DNA of 64,000 nucleotides from Saccharibacillus soli (GTDB lineage: Bacteria > Bacillota > Bacilli > Paenibacillales > Paenibacillaceae), in the NCBI GenBank assembly GCA_002189105.1, contig NIOB01000006.1:248001-312000 (forward strand). Reading direction: 5' to 3'. Positions 16,775 through 25,596 of this stretch are shown here, piece after piece (positions within the stretch are counted from its first letter, which is position 1; every line of letters starts with the position of its first letter). The translations under genes and the position numbers were made by a program. The notes beneath the pieces were generated by a model. That model was not told the DNA's origin. It ran no database searches and saw nothing but the letters and a program-made list of their open reading frames with translations.

Positions 16775-17377
16775 ATGAAAAAAGCAGCAGCAGGCATGGG
16801 ACTCGTATTGGGCTTCGCTATCCTCGCAGGATGCGGAAGCAACGCCGACACCGCGAAGACAGACACTCCGGCAGCTACAGAAACACCAGCCAAGACGGAG
16901 ACTCCGGCAGCTACAGAAACACCAGCCAAGACAGAAACACCAGCAGCCACCGATGCACAGACTACAGCTTCGATTGTCAACGACAACGATGCGTTCCTGA
17001 ACGCGATCAGCGCAAAAGGAACCTGGATCATCGCCGTTCTGAACGACATGACCTTTAAACAGGATCTGGTACTGGATGGACAATTCACGCATAAGGACGC
17101 TCCTGCCCGTAAGATCGCCCTGTATGCACAGGATGAAAACCGCAAGGTGACGGCACGCTACACATTGACTGCACCCAAGCTGACCGTTACCAGCGAAAAT
17201 GCACGCATCCAAGGCGGTACGTTCAAAGGCGACGTTTATGTCAAAGCCAACGGATTCCAACTGGTTGACGGCACCATCGAAGGCAACCTGTACTTCTCGA
17301 CTCAAGAACAAATGGATGCGTTCAAGCTGGAAGATGGCGCGAAAGTAACGGGCGAAACTGCGGTTAAGGCCGAGTAG
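16775..17377 (+). CDS. Putative surface lipoprotein with Thr/Pro/Ala repeat linker
   Basis: A 200-residue protein with a lipoprotein signal peptide (lipobox LAGC, Cys near residue 21). A Thr/Pro/Ala/Glu-rich linker built from tandem units follows. The C-terminal part (about 70-200) is predicted to be mostly beta, with repeated short strands reminiscent of a right-handed beta-helix. It should be anchored to the outer face of the membrane. ATG 16775 is supported by AAAGGGGAG 6-8 nt upstream. Function unknown; no conserved enzyme motif. Confidence 0.75.
   Translation: MKKAAAGMGLVLGFAILAGCGSNADTAKTDTPAATETPAKTETPAATETPAKTETPAATDAQTTASIVNDNDAFLNAISAKGTWIIAVLNDMTFKQDLVLDGQFTHKDAPARKIALYAQDENRKVTARYTLTAPKLTVTSENARIQGGTFKGDVYVKANGFQLVDGTIEGNLYFSTQEQMDAFKLEDGAKVTGETAVKAE
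16868..16950 (+). repeat. 36-bp tandem coding repeat (TPA-TET linker)
   Basis: Two near-identical 36-bp units (16868-16903 and 16904-16939) and a partial third encode the lipoprotein linker. Such arrays can change copy number by slippage. Confidence 0.9.
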
Positions 17378-17546
17378 TCTCTCCACCAACGCAGCTTACC
17401 TGCCTTGAACCTGAGATCGTGCAAGTTCTACAGGGAAAAGGACAATGGTTGTTGAAACGCATGACAGTCGTTGACATATTCACACATCGACACATAGATA
17501 AAGTTTGGAGTAGAAACCCGGATCGGGCATCGCCTATATAGAGAAT

Positions 17547-17582
17547 AAAAGCTTCGGATCATCAATGATCCGGAGCTTTTTG
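17547..17582. terminator. Terminator downstream of the lipoprotein gene
   Basis: AAAAGCT-CGGATCAT pairs with ATGATCCG-AGCTTTT with a two-base loop; A-rich and T-rich flanks make it bidirectional. Confidence 0.85.
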
Positions 17583-17932
17583 CATGGACAAAGTGAGTGT
17601 GCGCGGTGCTGTAACAAACCGGACAGCAAGTGGAGAACAGCAAGTTGTGAGCCGAAGCCCGGACGAAAATCCGCACCAACTGAAGTAGAATCCAAACCCA
17701 ATGAGACCTGTTGGAATTCTGACGGAAGGTAAAGACGTTTAGAAGTGGAAATGGCGATGAATCAGCCTCAAAAATGCAATATTAAGCCGCTAAGCTAAGG
17801 TTCATATAGATCCGTTAGCCGGGGAAATCCTCGCCAGACCCTCTTAAGCGTCATCTCGATCCGTTAGCATCGGATCGTCACGTACGTCCCAAGGAAAGGA
17901 GGAAGGGGAGAGGAGAAGCGCGAAGGATAGAA

Positions 17933-18150
17933 GGCGATAAATTCATCGCCATGCTTCTGCCAAGGCGCGAAGTATATGGGGCGATAAATTCATCGCTATG
18001 CTTCTGCCAAGGCGCGAAGTATATGGGGCGATAAATTCATCGCTATGCTTCTGCCAAGGCGCGAAGTATATGGGGCGATAAGTTTATCGCCATACTTCTG
18101 CCAAGGCGCGAAGTATGCAAGGCGATAAGTTTATCGCCATACTTCCGCCC
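17933..18150 (+). repeat. 47-bp direct-repeat array of hairpin-forming units upstream of RNA-repair genes
   Basis: Units start at 17933, 17980, 18027, 18074 and 18121, exactly 47 bp apart; the fifth is partial and a degenerate half-unit precedes the first. Each junction can fold a hairpin with an outer arm GAAGTAT / ATRCTTC and an inner arm GGCGAT / ATCGCY. Units 1-3 carry ATGCTTC and units 4-5 ATACTTC, and units 2-3 have T where others have C, changes that keep pairing by G-U. There are no spacers, so this is not CRISPR. The array ends about 77 bp before the operon's first ATG. Confidence 0.9.
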
Positions 18151-18226
18151 TTCCCCGCTCCCCCTTTTTCCCGCACAATAAACGTCAATAGTATCCCATC
18201 ACAACACTTAAAAAGGAGGAACCCCC

Positions 18227-19060
18227 ATGAACCCGAACCCGTTTACCAAACCTGACTCTACTTCCTTTGACATCGATCCCGAGATGCTGACGCGCATTCA
18301 GCAGCAGCTCGTTCGGATCGAGCAGGAGGAACAGGTTCGCATCCTGTATGCCTGTGAATCGGGCAGCCGCGCGTGGGGGTTTCCTTCCCAGGACAGCGAC
18401 TATGATGTGCGGTTCCTGTATGTGCATGAACCCGATTGGTACCTGTCCATATTCGATCGTCGTGACGTCATTGAGCGGCCAATCGACGATCAGCTTGACG
18501 TGAGCGGGTGGGATCTGCGCAAGGCGCTACGGTTATTTCGCAAGAGCAACCCCCCGCTGCTGGAATGGCTGCAATCTCCGATGGTTTACCGGGAGCAGGC
18601 GGGAGCGGCAGACGCCATTCGCACATTGGCGGAATCCGCTTTTTCACCCAAAGCCTGTACGTTCCACTACCTGCACATGGCTCGCGGCAACTATCGGGAT
18701 TACCTGCAAGGCGAAGAGGTGAAAAGAAAAAAATACTTCTACGTACTGCGGCCGCTGCTGGCCTGTGCGTGGATCGAACGTTTTGGCAGTCTGCCTCCAA
18801 TGGCGTTTGACGAACTCAAGGATAAGCTGATTCCGCCGGGTGAACTGAGAATGGCGGTGGACGAGCTGCTGGCACGCAAAAAGTCGGGCGTTGAGCTGAA
18901 AGCAGAGCCGCGCATCGCAGTTATTAATAACTATCTGGAGCAGCAAATTGAACATTTTGAACAGAGTGCCCCGCAGATGACCAACTCCGGCGAATCGGTC
19001 GATGACCGGCTTGACCCCCTGTTTCGTCTTGTCCTGCGGCAGGCCTGGAAGGAGAATTAA
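18227..19060 (+). CDS. RlaP-family nucleotidyltransferase of an RNA-repair operon
   Basis: A 277-residue protein of the PF10127 type (RlaP, DNA-polymerase-beta-superfamily nucleotidyltransferase of RNA repair). The catalytic core is visible: GSRAWG at 46-51 and the metal-binding DYDVR at 58-62, plus a further acidic strand near 85-92. AAGGAGG lies 8-9 nt before the ATG. It is the first gene of a tight operon with Hen1 (6-bp gap) and Pnkp, which supports a role in RNA end repair; the actual reaction (nucleotide addition or transfer) is not established. It is preceded by the 47-bp hairpin array. Confidence 0.88.
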   Translation: MNPNPFTKPDSTSFDIDPEMLTRIQQQLVRIEQEEQVRILYACESGSRAWGFPSQDSDYDVRFLYVHEPDWYLSIFDRRDVIERPIDDQLDVSGWDLRKALRLFRKSNPPLLEWLQSPMVYREQAGAADAIRTLAESAFSPKACTFHYLHMARGNYRDYLQGEEVKRKKYFYVLRPLLACAWIERFGSLPPMAFDELKDKLIPPGELRMAVDELLARKKSGVELKAEPRIAVINNYLEQQIEHFEQSAPQMTNSGESVDDRLDPLFRLVLRQAWKEN

Positions 19061-19066
19061 GCGACT

Positions 19067-20410
19067 ATGGCGATCATCCAACTATCTTCGACGCATCCCG
19101 ACTTTACCTTTCTCATTCGCAAAAATCCGGCTACCGGCATGCTGATTCGCCCCATTCGCAAAGGGTTGGCGTACGGCTGGTACAGCGACCCACAGACCTT
19201 TAACGTTTATTTCAAGGATGCGGACAACGAGATTTCCTACAAACGCAATGAGCATGAAGAATTTGAATATTTGAATGTGTCCCGCTATAATACGCCGCTG
19301 TTTCCGCTTGCTGCGATCAATGAATTTTTCTCATACCCACTGAAGCCGGACGAACGGGATGCCGAAGGTCAGCATCATACCCTTTTCGTCAACATGATTC
19401 ATATCGAGCTGGAGCGTTACATCCACTTTTTCGCCAAGCATTTGCCGGATATTCAATTTGAACTGACTCATCTGGCGCATAAGAGTTACTCCCTGACGAT
19501 GACAACAGAGCGTAATCTCTATTACCTGCTGCATGCGGCGAGCGTGCTGTTCTTGTTCCTGTCCATGTTTGGTCATGAGTTTTTGGATCTGAGCGATGCG
19601 GTGCTGGAAAAATACATTCGCAGCTTGCAGATCATCGACGCGCCCTTTTATATTCGCAATCTGTTTGTCCGCAATTTCCTCAGCTCACGTTCACGCTTCC
19701 GAAAATATGTGGGAGAGCTGGAGCAGACGGACCGCTACGCAATCCAGTTCGACTTCGGCAGCACGGCTCATCAACGACGCAATGCGATCACGGAGCTGCT
19801 GGCTTTTGACAAGTCTATTCTGGACATTGGCTGCGGCGAAGGCTTCTATGCGATTCCCTATGCCGAACGGATCAAGGAAGAGTACAGCTATTATGCGATT
19901 GATGTGAATGAAGAAGTGCTTCAGCAGACCGTACGCAAAGCAGAGAAGCAGCAGTTGGAGAACTTGATTCCTTTTGCCTCGCTCCAGGACTTCCTTGAAC
20001 ATTACGGCGGCGAAAAGGTGGATGTGGTAATGACGGAAGTGGTCGAGCATATGGAGCAGGAGGAAGCTGCCGAACTGGTGCGCACCGTGCTGGACAAGGT
20101 AAACATCGAACGATTTGTCATCACGACGCCAAATGCCGACTTCAACCGTTATTACGAGCTGGAGGGCATGCGTCATGAAGACCATGACTGGGAGATGAAC
20201 CGGGAGCAGTTCCGGAGCTGGATACAGGAACTGGCAGCAGGACGCGGACTGGATATGCAGGAGCTGGAGATTGGCGATCGGGTGGACGGCGTGCCAACGA
20301 CACAAGGTGTGCTGCTGGTCGCTTCAATGCCAATGGAACAGGAAGGAAGTAAGCAGCCGCTTGATCGGCATGGAAAAGGAGGGGAGGCACATGAGCCGCT
20401 TCATCGATAA
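19067..20410 (+). CDS. hen1: Hen1 3'-terminal RNA ribose 2'-O-methyltransferase
   Basis: A 447-residue two-domain protein. The N-terminal half (about 1-235) matches the bacterial Hen1 N-domain, known to activate the Pnkp ligase. The C-terminal methyltransferase has the SAM motif DIGCGEG (253-259), the metal-binding EVVEHM (324-329) and a second His cluster MRHEDHDWE (368-376). It should methylate the 2'-OH at the 3' end of a broken RNA before ligation so that the same site cannot be cut again. Length agrees with clostridial Hen1. It ends 20 bp inside the Pnkp gene, so translation is coupled. Confidence 0.93.
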   Translation: MAIIQLSSTHPDFTFLIRKNPATGMLIRPIRKGLAYGWYSDPQTFNVYFKDADNEISYKRNEHEEFEYLNVSRYNTPLFPLAAINEFFSYPLKPDERDAEGQHHTLFVNMIHIELERYIHFFAKHLPDIQFELTHLAHKSYSLTMTTERNLYYLLHAASVLFLFLSMFGHEFLDLSDAVLEKYIRSLQIIDAPFYIRNLFVRNFLSSRSRFRKYVGELEQTDRYAIQFDFGSTAHQRRNAITELLAFDKSILDIGCGEGFYAIPYAERIKEEYSYYAIDVNEEVLQQTVRKAEKQQLENLIPFASLQDFLEHYGGEKVDVVMTEVVEHMEQEEAAELVRTVLDKVNIERFVITTPNADFNRYYELEGMRHEDHDWEMNREQFRSWIQELAAGRGLDMQELEIGDRVDGVPTTQGVLLVASMPMEQEGSKQPLDRHGKGGEAHEPLHR

Positions 20411-23273
20411 TTCAGCTCAGGAAGAACATTCACAGCAGACAGCATCGCTGGCTTCCGATCAGGAGGTTGGCAGCACAAATGTTCAGACACAGGAGATTCG
20501 TACCCAGGTGCATACGATCTTGATGCTGGTGGGACCAACGGAGTGTGGCAAGACGACATTCGCTAACGAAGTGCTGATGCCCAGCCTGCGTCTGCATGAC
20601 GAGGAGCGTGGACTGCGCGGCAATGTGCAGCTGCTGTCTTCTGATGCCATTCGTCAGGAGATTCTCGGCTATGCGTATGACAAATATGATTCGGTGATGC
20701 TCGAAGCGAGTGAACAGGCTTTTGGACTGCTCATGGAGCGGCTGCGGCTGACCACCAGCTTCCCGATCAATGCGGAATTTGTCATCGTCGATACAACGGG
20801 ACTATCGGAAGACTTCCGGGCGCAGGTGCGAGCGATTGCGGAAGAGAACCATTACAACGTGGATGTCGTAGTGTTCGATTACCGTCGGCGCGGCGACTAT
20901 TACGCTTCTGAACGTTCCAAGCGTCTGATCTCGAACCATATCAATCGCCTGAAGCGTGAAGTGCTGCCGGTGTTGAAAAAGGAAGGCTATCGGGCCATTC
21001 ATCGTATACGGGCCAAGGATTTTGGTCAGGTGCAGACGCATCCGATGGACTCGATAGTGAACCCAATCGCGGCTCCAATCCTACATCAGGCCGAGAGCGG
21101 CGGACTGAATGTAAGTCAGCCGTTCGCTGCGGATCACCCCTCTGCGGCTTCCGCTGAATCCGTCTCCTCAAGCGATATTCTTTTACGGGAAAAGGAAACC
21201 CTGCAACCGGAATCTCAGGCTTCGACCTCATATTCCATTATCGTCGAGAACGAGCAGGAGTATCGAGCTTGTATCCTGCCGCAGGACAAGGATTATGTCG
21301 TGATTGGCGACGTGCATGAGAGCGTGGATGCGCTGCGGGCGCTGCTGCTGGATTATGGATGCAAACTGGAAGAAGATCGGCTGATCCTGCCTGATAAAAG
21401 GGCAAATACGCTCTTTGTTCTGGCTGGTGACTGGATTGATAAAGGCAAGCGGACGGCAGAGACGGTGGAATTTCTGTATCGGAACCGCAAACATTTTCTT
21501 TTTGTAAAAGGCAACCATGAGAACTTCGTCTACAAATATTTGCGTGGTGAGATCAAAGGCGTTGACCGTGAGTTATTGGATCACTACTTTGATTCCATTC
21601 CTGTCCTGCGGGACGACGAAGCGCTGCGAGCCAAATTCGATGAGTTGGTGGAAGATTCGCTGCCGTTCTATCGACGGATCGGGACGGGGGAAGATCGTCC
21701 ATCTTTCTATATCACGCACGCACCGTGCGAGAAGAAATACATTGGCAAACTGGACGCTTCCGCTCTGCGTCATCAGCGCACCTTCCGGCTGCTCCCGGAT
21801 GTGCCCAAGGAAGAGCAGTTGGCCTTTCTCCAGCGCGATGCAGTGGGCAACCACCCGTATCATCTGTTCGGCCATGTCGCGGCCAAGCAGGCGTTCCGCC
21901 TGCGGAACAAGCTGCACCTGGATACCGGTGCCGTACACGGCAACCTGCTAACTTCGGTCAGCATGGGCTATAAGCCGTTCTTCAAGGCGCACAAATCGCC
22001 TTCTGCCGGCATTGTCCAAGAACTGCCGACGCTGTTCCAGCAGGAACGGTCTCTCCAGCCCCGCGATCTGGGCGAAGAGGATCTGCGTCGTCTGCGCTAT
22101 ATCTCGCGCCATAAGATCAACTTCATCTCCGGCACCATGTCGCCGGCCGATAAAGATCTGCACGCCGGCGAACTCGAATCGCTCCGGCGCGGACTGGAAT
22201 ACTTCCGCGGGAAAGGTGTCCGCGAAGTTGTGCTCCAGCCCAAATACATGGGCTCGCGCTGCCAGATCTATCTGCATCGCAGCGCGGAAGAGAGCTTCGC
22301 CGTCAGCCGCAACGGCTACAAGATCAAGCAGGTGGATCTGACGCCGATCTACGAACGGCTGCTGGAGCGCTTGGGCGGCTATATGGAAGCCAACGGGATT
22401 CGTGTACTCATCCTCGATGGCGAGCTGATGCCGTGGCATACGCTGGGCGAAGGGCTGATCGAGCGGCAGTTCCGCCCGATTGGAGAAGCACTGCGGAGCG
22501 AACTGGCTTTCCTCCGCGAACAAGGCTTCGAGCAGGCGCTGGATCGCCTGACTGAAGAGTGGGAGAGCAGCGGCTTCGCCCGCGACCGTATCCACGTTTC
22601 CAAAGCCAAGCTGATCGAACAATACGGCAATGGCGCGTATCAGAACTTCAAATACGTGCATGAGATCGGGCAGGCTCGCATGCCGCTGGAAGCGCATGAA
22701 GAGGCGTATGCCGTCTATAAGCGCCAGCTTGATCTGTACGCTGGAGAGAGTGAAGCGGAATACAAGCCTTTCGGCCTGCTGAAGATCGTCTACGAAGAGG
22801 GTCGGGAGGAGCAGCCGGGAGACACACGCAAGCAGTCTGACTTGTATCGGTTCCTGTCGGATGATGAATACCTGATCCTGGATCTAAGCGATGAAGAGGC
22901 TTACCAACAGGCTCATGAGCAGGCCAAGGACTTCTTCGGCAGGCTGACACTGGAGGGCGGTATGGAAGGTGTAGTCATCAAGCCGGAGCTGCCAGCCGAA
23001 GGCGTGGCACCGAACATGAAGGTGCGTAATCCGGAGTATCTGACCATCGTATACGGCTATGATTATCGCTTCCCGCATAAGTACGAGAAGTTAATCAAGC
23101 AGAAGAGTATTCAGCGCAAGCTGCGCACGTCGATTGCCGAACATAAACTGGGACGGCGGATGCTGGACGTGCCGATCGCGGACATCTCGCCGGATCATGC
23201 CCAATACCGAGAAGCGGCATCCGATCTGCTCTTTGAAGTAGCGGGGGAAAAAGAGATCGATCCTCGTCTGTAG
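20391..23273 (+). CDS. pnkp: Pnkp: polynucleotide 5'-kinase, 2',3'-phosphatase and RNA ligase
   Basis: A 960-residue three-module RNA-repair enzyme. Kinase: P-loop GPTECGKTT at 48-56. A Ser/Glu-rich linker covers about 230-295. Metallophosphatase: GDVHE at 306-310, GDWIDKG near 347 and GNHE at 374-377. Ligase: nucleotidyl-acceptor Lys618 in KYMGSR, then DGELMPW, GMEGVVIKPE and KVRNPE blocks. It heals 5'-OH and 2',3'-cyclic phosphate ends and seals them with Hen1. ATG 20391 is set by AAAGGAGGGGAGG just upstream; the longer frame from 20271 lies inside hen1. It is longer than the roughly 870-residue clostridial enzyme, mainly through N-terminal tail and linker. Confidence 0.95.
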   Translation: MSRFIDNSAQEEHSQQTASLASDQEVGSTNVQTQEIRTQVHTILMLVGPTECGKTTFANEVLMPSLRLHDEERGLRGNVQLLSSDAIRQEILGYAYDKYDSVMLEASEQAFGLLMERLRLTTSFPINAEFVIVDTTGLSEDFRAQVRAIAEENHYNVDVVVFDYRRRGDYYASERSKRLISNHINRLKREVLPVLKKEGYRAIHRIRAKDFGQVQTHPMDSIVNPIAAPILHQAESGGLNVSQPFAADHPSAASAESVSSSDILLREKETLQPESQASTSYSIIVENEQEYRACILPQDKDYVVIGDVHESVDALRALLLDYGCKLEEDRLILPDKRANTLFVLAGDWIDKGKRTAETVEFLYRNRKHFLFVKGNHENFVYKYLRGEIKGVDRELLDHYFDSIPVLRDDEALRAKFDELVEDSLPFYRRIGTGEDRPSFYITHAPCEKKYIGKLDASALRHQRTFRLLPDVPKEEQLAFLQRDAVGNHPYHLFGHVAAKQAFRLRNKLHLDTGAVHGNLLTSVSMGYKPFFKAHKSPSAGIVQELPTLFQQERSLQPRDLGEEDLRRLRYISRHKINFISGTMSPADKDLHAGELESLRRGLEYFRGKGVREVVLQPKYMGSRCQIYLHRSAEESFAVSRNGYKIKQVDLTPIYERLLERLGGYMEANGIRVLILDGELMPWHTLGEGLIERQFRPIGEALRSELAFLREQGFEQALDRLTEEWESSGFARDRIHVSKAKLIEQYGNGAYQNFKYVHEIGQARMPLEAHEEAYAVYKRQLDLYAGESEAEYKPFGLLKIVYEEGREEQPGDTRKQSDLYRFLSDDEYLILDLSDEEAYQQAHEQAKDFFGRLTLEGGMEGVVIKPELPAEGVAPNMKVRNPEYLTIVYGYDYRFPHKYEKLIKQKSIQRKLRTSIAEHKLGRRMLDVPIADISPDHAQYREAASDLLFEVAGEKEIDPRL

Positions 23274-23397
23274 GGAGCCAGGAGAGCGACCCAAAAGGCA
23301 AATGTGTACAGAAATAGCGAAGAGAAAGTGAAGAGAAAGCCAATCGGCGCGGATGTATGCCTTTCCTCATGATTTTGATCTTCTGTTCCCTCAAGAA

Positions 23398-23443
23398 AAA
23401 GACCTCATCCTGCACGTAAACGTGGAGGGTGAGGTCTTTGTTG
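23398..23443. terminator. Bidirectional terminator between pnkp and the DUF4127 gene
   Basis: A 10-bp perfect outer stem AAAGACCTCA/TGAGGTCTTT (23398-23407 with 23430-23439) has an inner CACG/CGTG stem. Confidence 0.88.
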
Positions 23444-23534
23444 TGCGTTCATCCTACATGCAAGCCAGGAGGCGTTTGGTCAGCAGAGCGAGATACGCTG
23501 CATGAACAGAATCGGAGTTGGCGTTCCTCTCCGA

Positions 23535-25316
23535 TTACTCGCAGGCTCCCTGCGACGTGCGCTCCAGATCCACCTGCGGATTCAGCGTGATCTCAAATGC
23601 ACGCCACCAGATGAAGTCGGGATCATCCTGCGGCAGGACAACAGCGGCGTACTGGGCAAAGCGCCAGTCGCGCGGATTAGGGCCGGTTTCGCCCTGCGGT
23701 ACGCCGAAGCGGCGAATGGCGCAGGCAGGGGTCGATCCGCCGATGCCAAAGGCAGGCATCGCGGCCAGTTCCTGCGTGCGAGTCTGCATATTCGTGCGCA
23801 GCAGTTGGGTCAGATAGTCATAATCAGCCGGCGTGTTAAAAATCTTCATGTTCTGGTCGGCGGTGACGTTGGTATATGGCGTACGAGCGCGAGATTCGGT
23901 GCGGATATTGCCAATCTCCAGCGTCTTGTAGGAATAGTCCTTGAGGAAACGCTTGAACAATAGCGATCCATGCGCATCCAGCGAGATGCCCAGCGGCCGC
24001 TCCTGCTTTTCCCGGCGCAGGAAGAAGAACCGCGATAGCGCCATGCCCAGTGCCATACCGATCTTGTTGCCAGCGGTGTTCCAGCCGCTGTAACCCAGCA
24101 GGCTTCCGGTGGCTGGCGAATTCAACAGCTGCGGAGTGACGACTGTTCCGGCTGAACCGCCGCGCGTGAAGTCCACCACCAGCGTAGGGACATTCGCGGT
24201 GCGATTGCTCTCGATCTTGGCAATCGCACTGCCAATCTGATCTTCGCCAGTCAGCGCGATCAGCTCCAGATCGGAATCGGAGCCTTCTCCAGCGCGTCCG
24301 TCGCCCACATACGTCCCGCCCGAAATGTCCACGTGCCGCAAAATATTCGTGTGCACGTCCATGTATTCATAGGGGTTAACGATTGTGGAACCATCTCGCC
24401 CAAAGTAACGCACGGCAACGGAAGGCTTGGTGGATGGCGTCTGTTCGCCATCATGCAGCCGCGCCGCCATACGAGCCATCAGAGCATGGCCCAGGCCATC
24501 CGCATCCGGCAGAATGATCGCGCGGTCGGGGTTCTGTCCACCACTGCCGCCCAGCCATTCATCAATCCGGGCTTCGATCCAATCAATCTCATTGGCCTGT
24601 ACGCCCTGCGTCGAAGCGTCATCCACGCCGAAGGCAGCGAAGTCCACACCCGCATCGCGGACAAGAGCTTCCAGCACATACCGATTGGTCTTGAATTTAT
24701 GCTGACGGGCATTGTAATACTTCTGCTTGTCGAAATGAACGGTATCTTCATACAGAGTCCCGTCAGGCTTCTTGTCATACCCCGCCGTAATCTCGTCAAA
24801 ATCGCTCTGCGGCGGACGCGGCTTCATCATCAAGGCGCGGGACTCGTTGTAAGCCTCAATGCTGAGACCTTCCGCCATCGTAGTCGTAGCCAGCCGCATC
24901 ACGGTATCCAGCAGGAAGATCGGTTTGTCCGGATGATTCTGCTTGAGTGTGGCAATCGTATCCAGCAGCAGGGTAGTTGCCGGATCGTAATTCGGGTAGC
25001 TGCCGCCCCCTTCCTCACGCAGTCTGCGGCTGCCGATCAGCCCGCCATAGGCCAGCATGTCGATGGAGAGGATAAAGCCGTCAGCCTGCCCAGCATGATC
25101 CAGTACAAACTGCCGTACCCCTTCCGGATTGCCATAAGTCGCTCCGCTTGTGCCTACGACCTCCGTTCCTTCCACTTGCGCCGTATCGTCCATGCGGTTG
25201 CGAACAAGGGCGGGATCGGGTGTCAGCACTTCAAGCCCGGCTGCCCGGCCTTGCACAATTACGTCATCCAGGTTGGCTGGACGGTCGTCCAGTGGGACAT
25301 ACACTACTTTTTTCAT
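23535..25316 (-). CDS. DUF4127-family protein
   Basis: A 593-residue protein matching DUF4127 (PF13552): it opens with VVYVPLDDRP, followed by SIDMLAYGGLIGSR and later DADGLGHALMAR and YSGWNTAGNKIG motifs. The acidic motifs suggest a metal-dependent hydrolase-like fold, but no activity is known for the family. No signal peptide is seen. The ATG at 25316 is preferred to 25322 because AAGGAG lies 8 nt from it but only 2-3 nt from the other. It stands alone on the minus strand, convergent with the RNA-repair operon. Confidence 0.8.
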   Translation of the reverse strand: MKKVVYVPLDDRPANLDDVIVQGRAAGLEVLTPDPALVRNRMDDTAQVEGTEVVGTSGATYGNPEGVRQFVLDHAGQADGFILSIDMLAYGGLIGSRRLREEGGGSYPNYDPATTLLLDTIATLKQNHPDKPIFLLDTVMRLATTTMAEGLSIEAYNESRALMMKPRPPQSDFDEITAGYDKKPDGTLYEDTVHFDKQKYYNARQHKFKTNRYVLEALVRDAGVDFAAFGVDDASTQGVQANEIDWIEARIDEWLGGSGGQNPDRAIILPDADGLGHALMARMAARLHDGEQTPSTKPSVAVRYFGRDGSTIVNPYEYMDVHTNILRHVDISGGTYVGDGRAGEGSDSDLELIALTGEDQIGSAIAKIESNRTANVPTLVVDFTRGGSAGTVVTPQLLNSPATGSLLGYSGWNTAGNKIGMALGMALSRFFFLRREKQERPLGISLDAHGSLLFKRFLKDYSYKTLEIGNIRTESRARTPYTNVTADQNMKIFNTPADYDYLTQLLRTNMQTRTQELAAMPAFGIGGSTPACAIRRFGVPQGETGPNPRDWRFAQYAAVVLPQDDPDFIWWRAFEITLNPQVDLERTSQGACE

Positions 25317-25543
25317 CGTCATCTCTCCTTAGGATTGTCATGAGTTTGAATGGATGTTCGAGTTGACCTGCCTTCACTAGAGAAGGAGGAATAACGAGAT
25401 GTTTGACAACCATTTCTGAAAAAAAGATTGTCTTTTTATATCCAGTATGAAAAAAGCCCCTCTATCCATGTACGTCTCTGGGTCGCAAATGTTGTGCAGA
25501 ACGTAGAAGATGAACCTTGTTTCTATCCAAAAGGCAATGGTTA

Positions 25544-25570
25544 TATGATAGATAAGCGAACAAATGTTCG
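25544..25570 (+). promoter_or_regulatory. LexA (SOS) box just downstream of a -10 element
   Basis: CGAACAAATGTTCG at 25557-25570 is a perfect match to the Gram-positive LexA/DinR operator consensus CGAAC-N4-GTTCG. It lies 8 bp after a TATGAT hexamer (25544-25549), at the expected transcription start of the sigma-like gene. LexA bound here would block transcription until DNA damage. The -35 is unclear (TTCTAT at 25521 at 17-bp spacing). Confidence 0.8.
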
Positions 25571-25596
25571 ATTATCTATCTAAGGAGGCGAACGAG

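Larger units (their letters stand above)
17378..18226. other. 849-bp gene-free region before the RNA-repair operon
   Basis: No credible gene on either strand. It contains a terminator (17547-17582) for the lipoprotein gene, two copies of the short sequence GATCCGTTAGC (around 17809 and 17858), and the 47-bp hairpin array at 17933-18150. The stretch from about 17600 to the operon start may be a long 5' leader of the RNA-repair operon. Confidence 0.7.

Noticed and set aside
17933-18150. CRISPR array
   Set aside because: Units abut every 47 bp with no unique spacers, and no cas gene is present; the unit is a hairpin repeat.
25403-25460. Terminator-like inverted sequence GACAA/TTGTC before the sigma pair
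   Set aside because: Short, AT-rich and imperfect arms; not distinguishable from chance.
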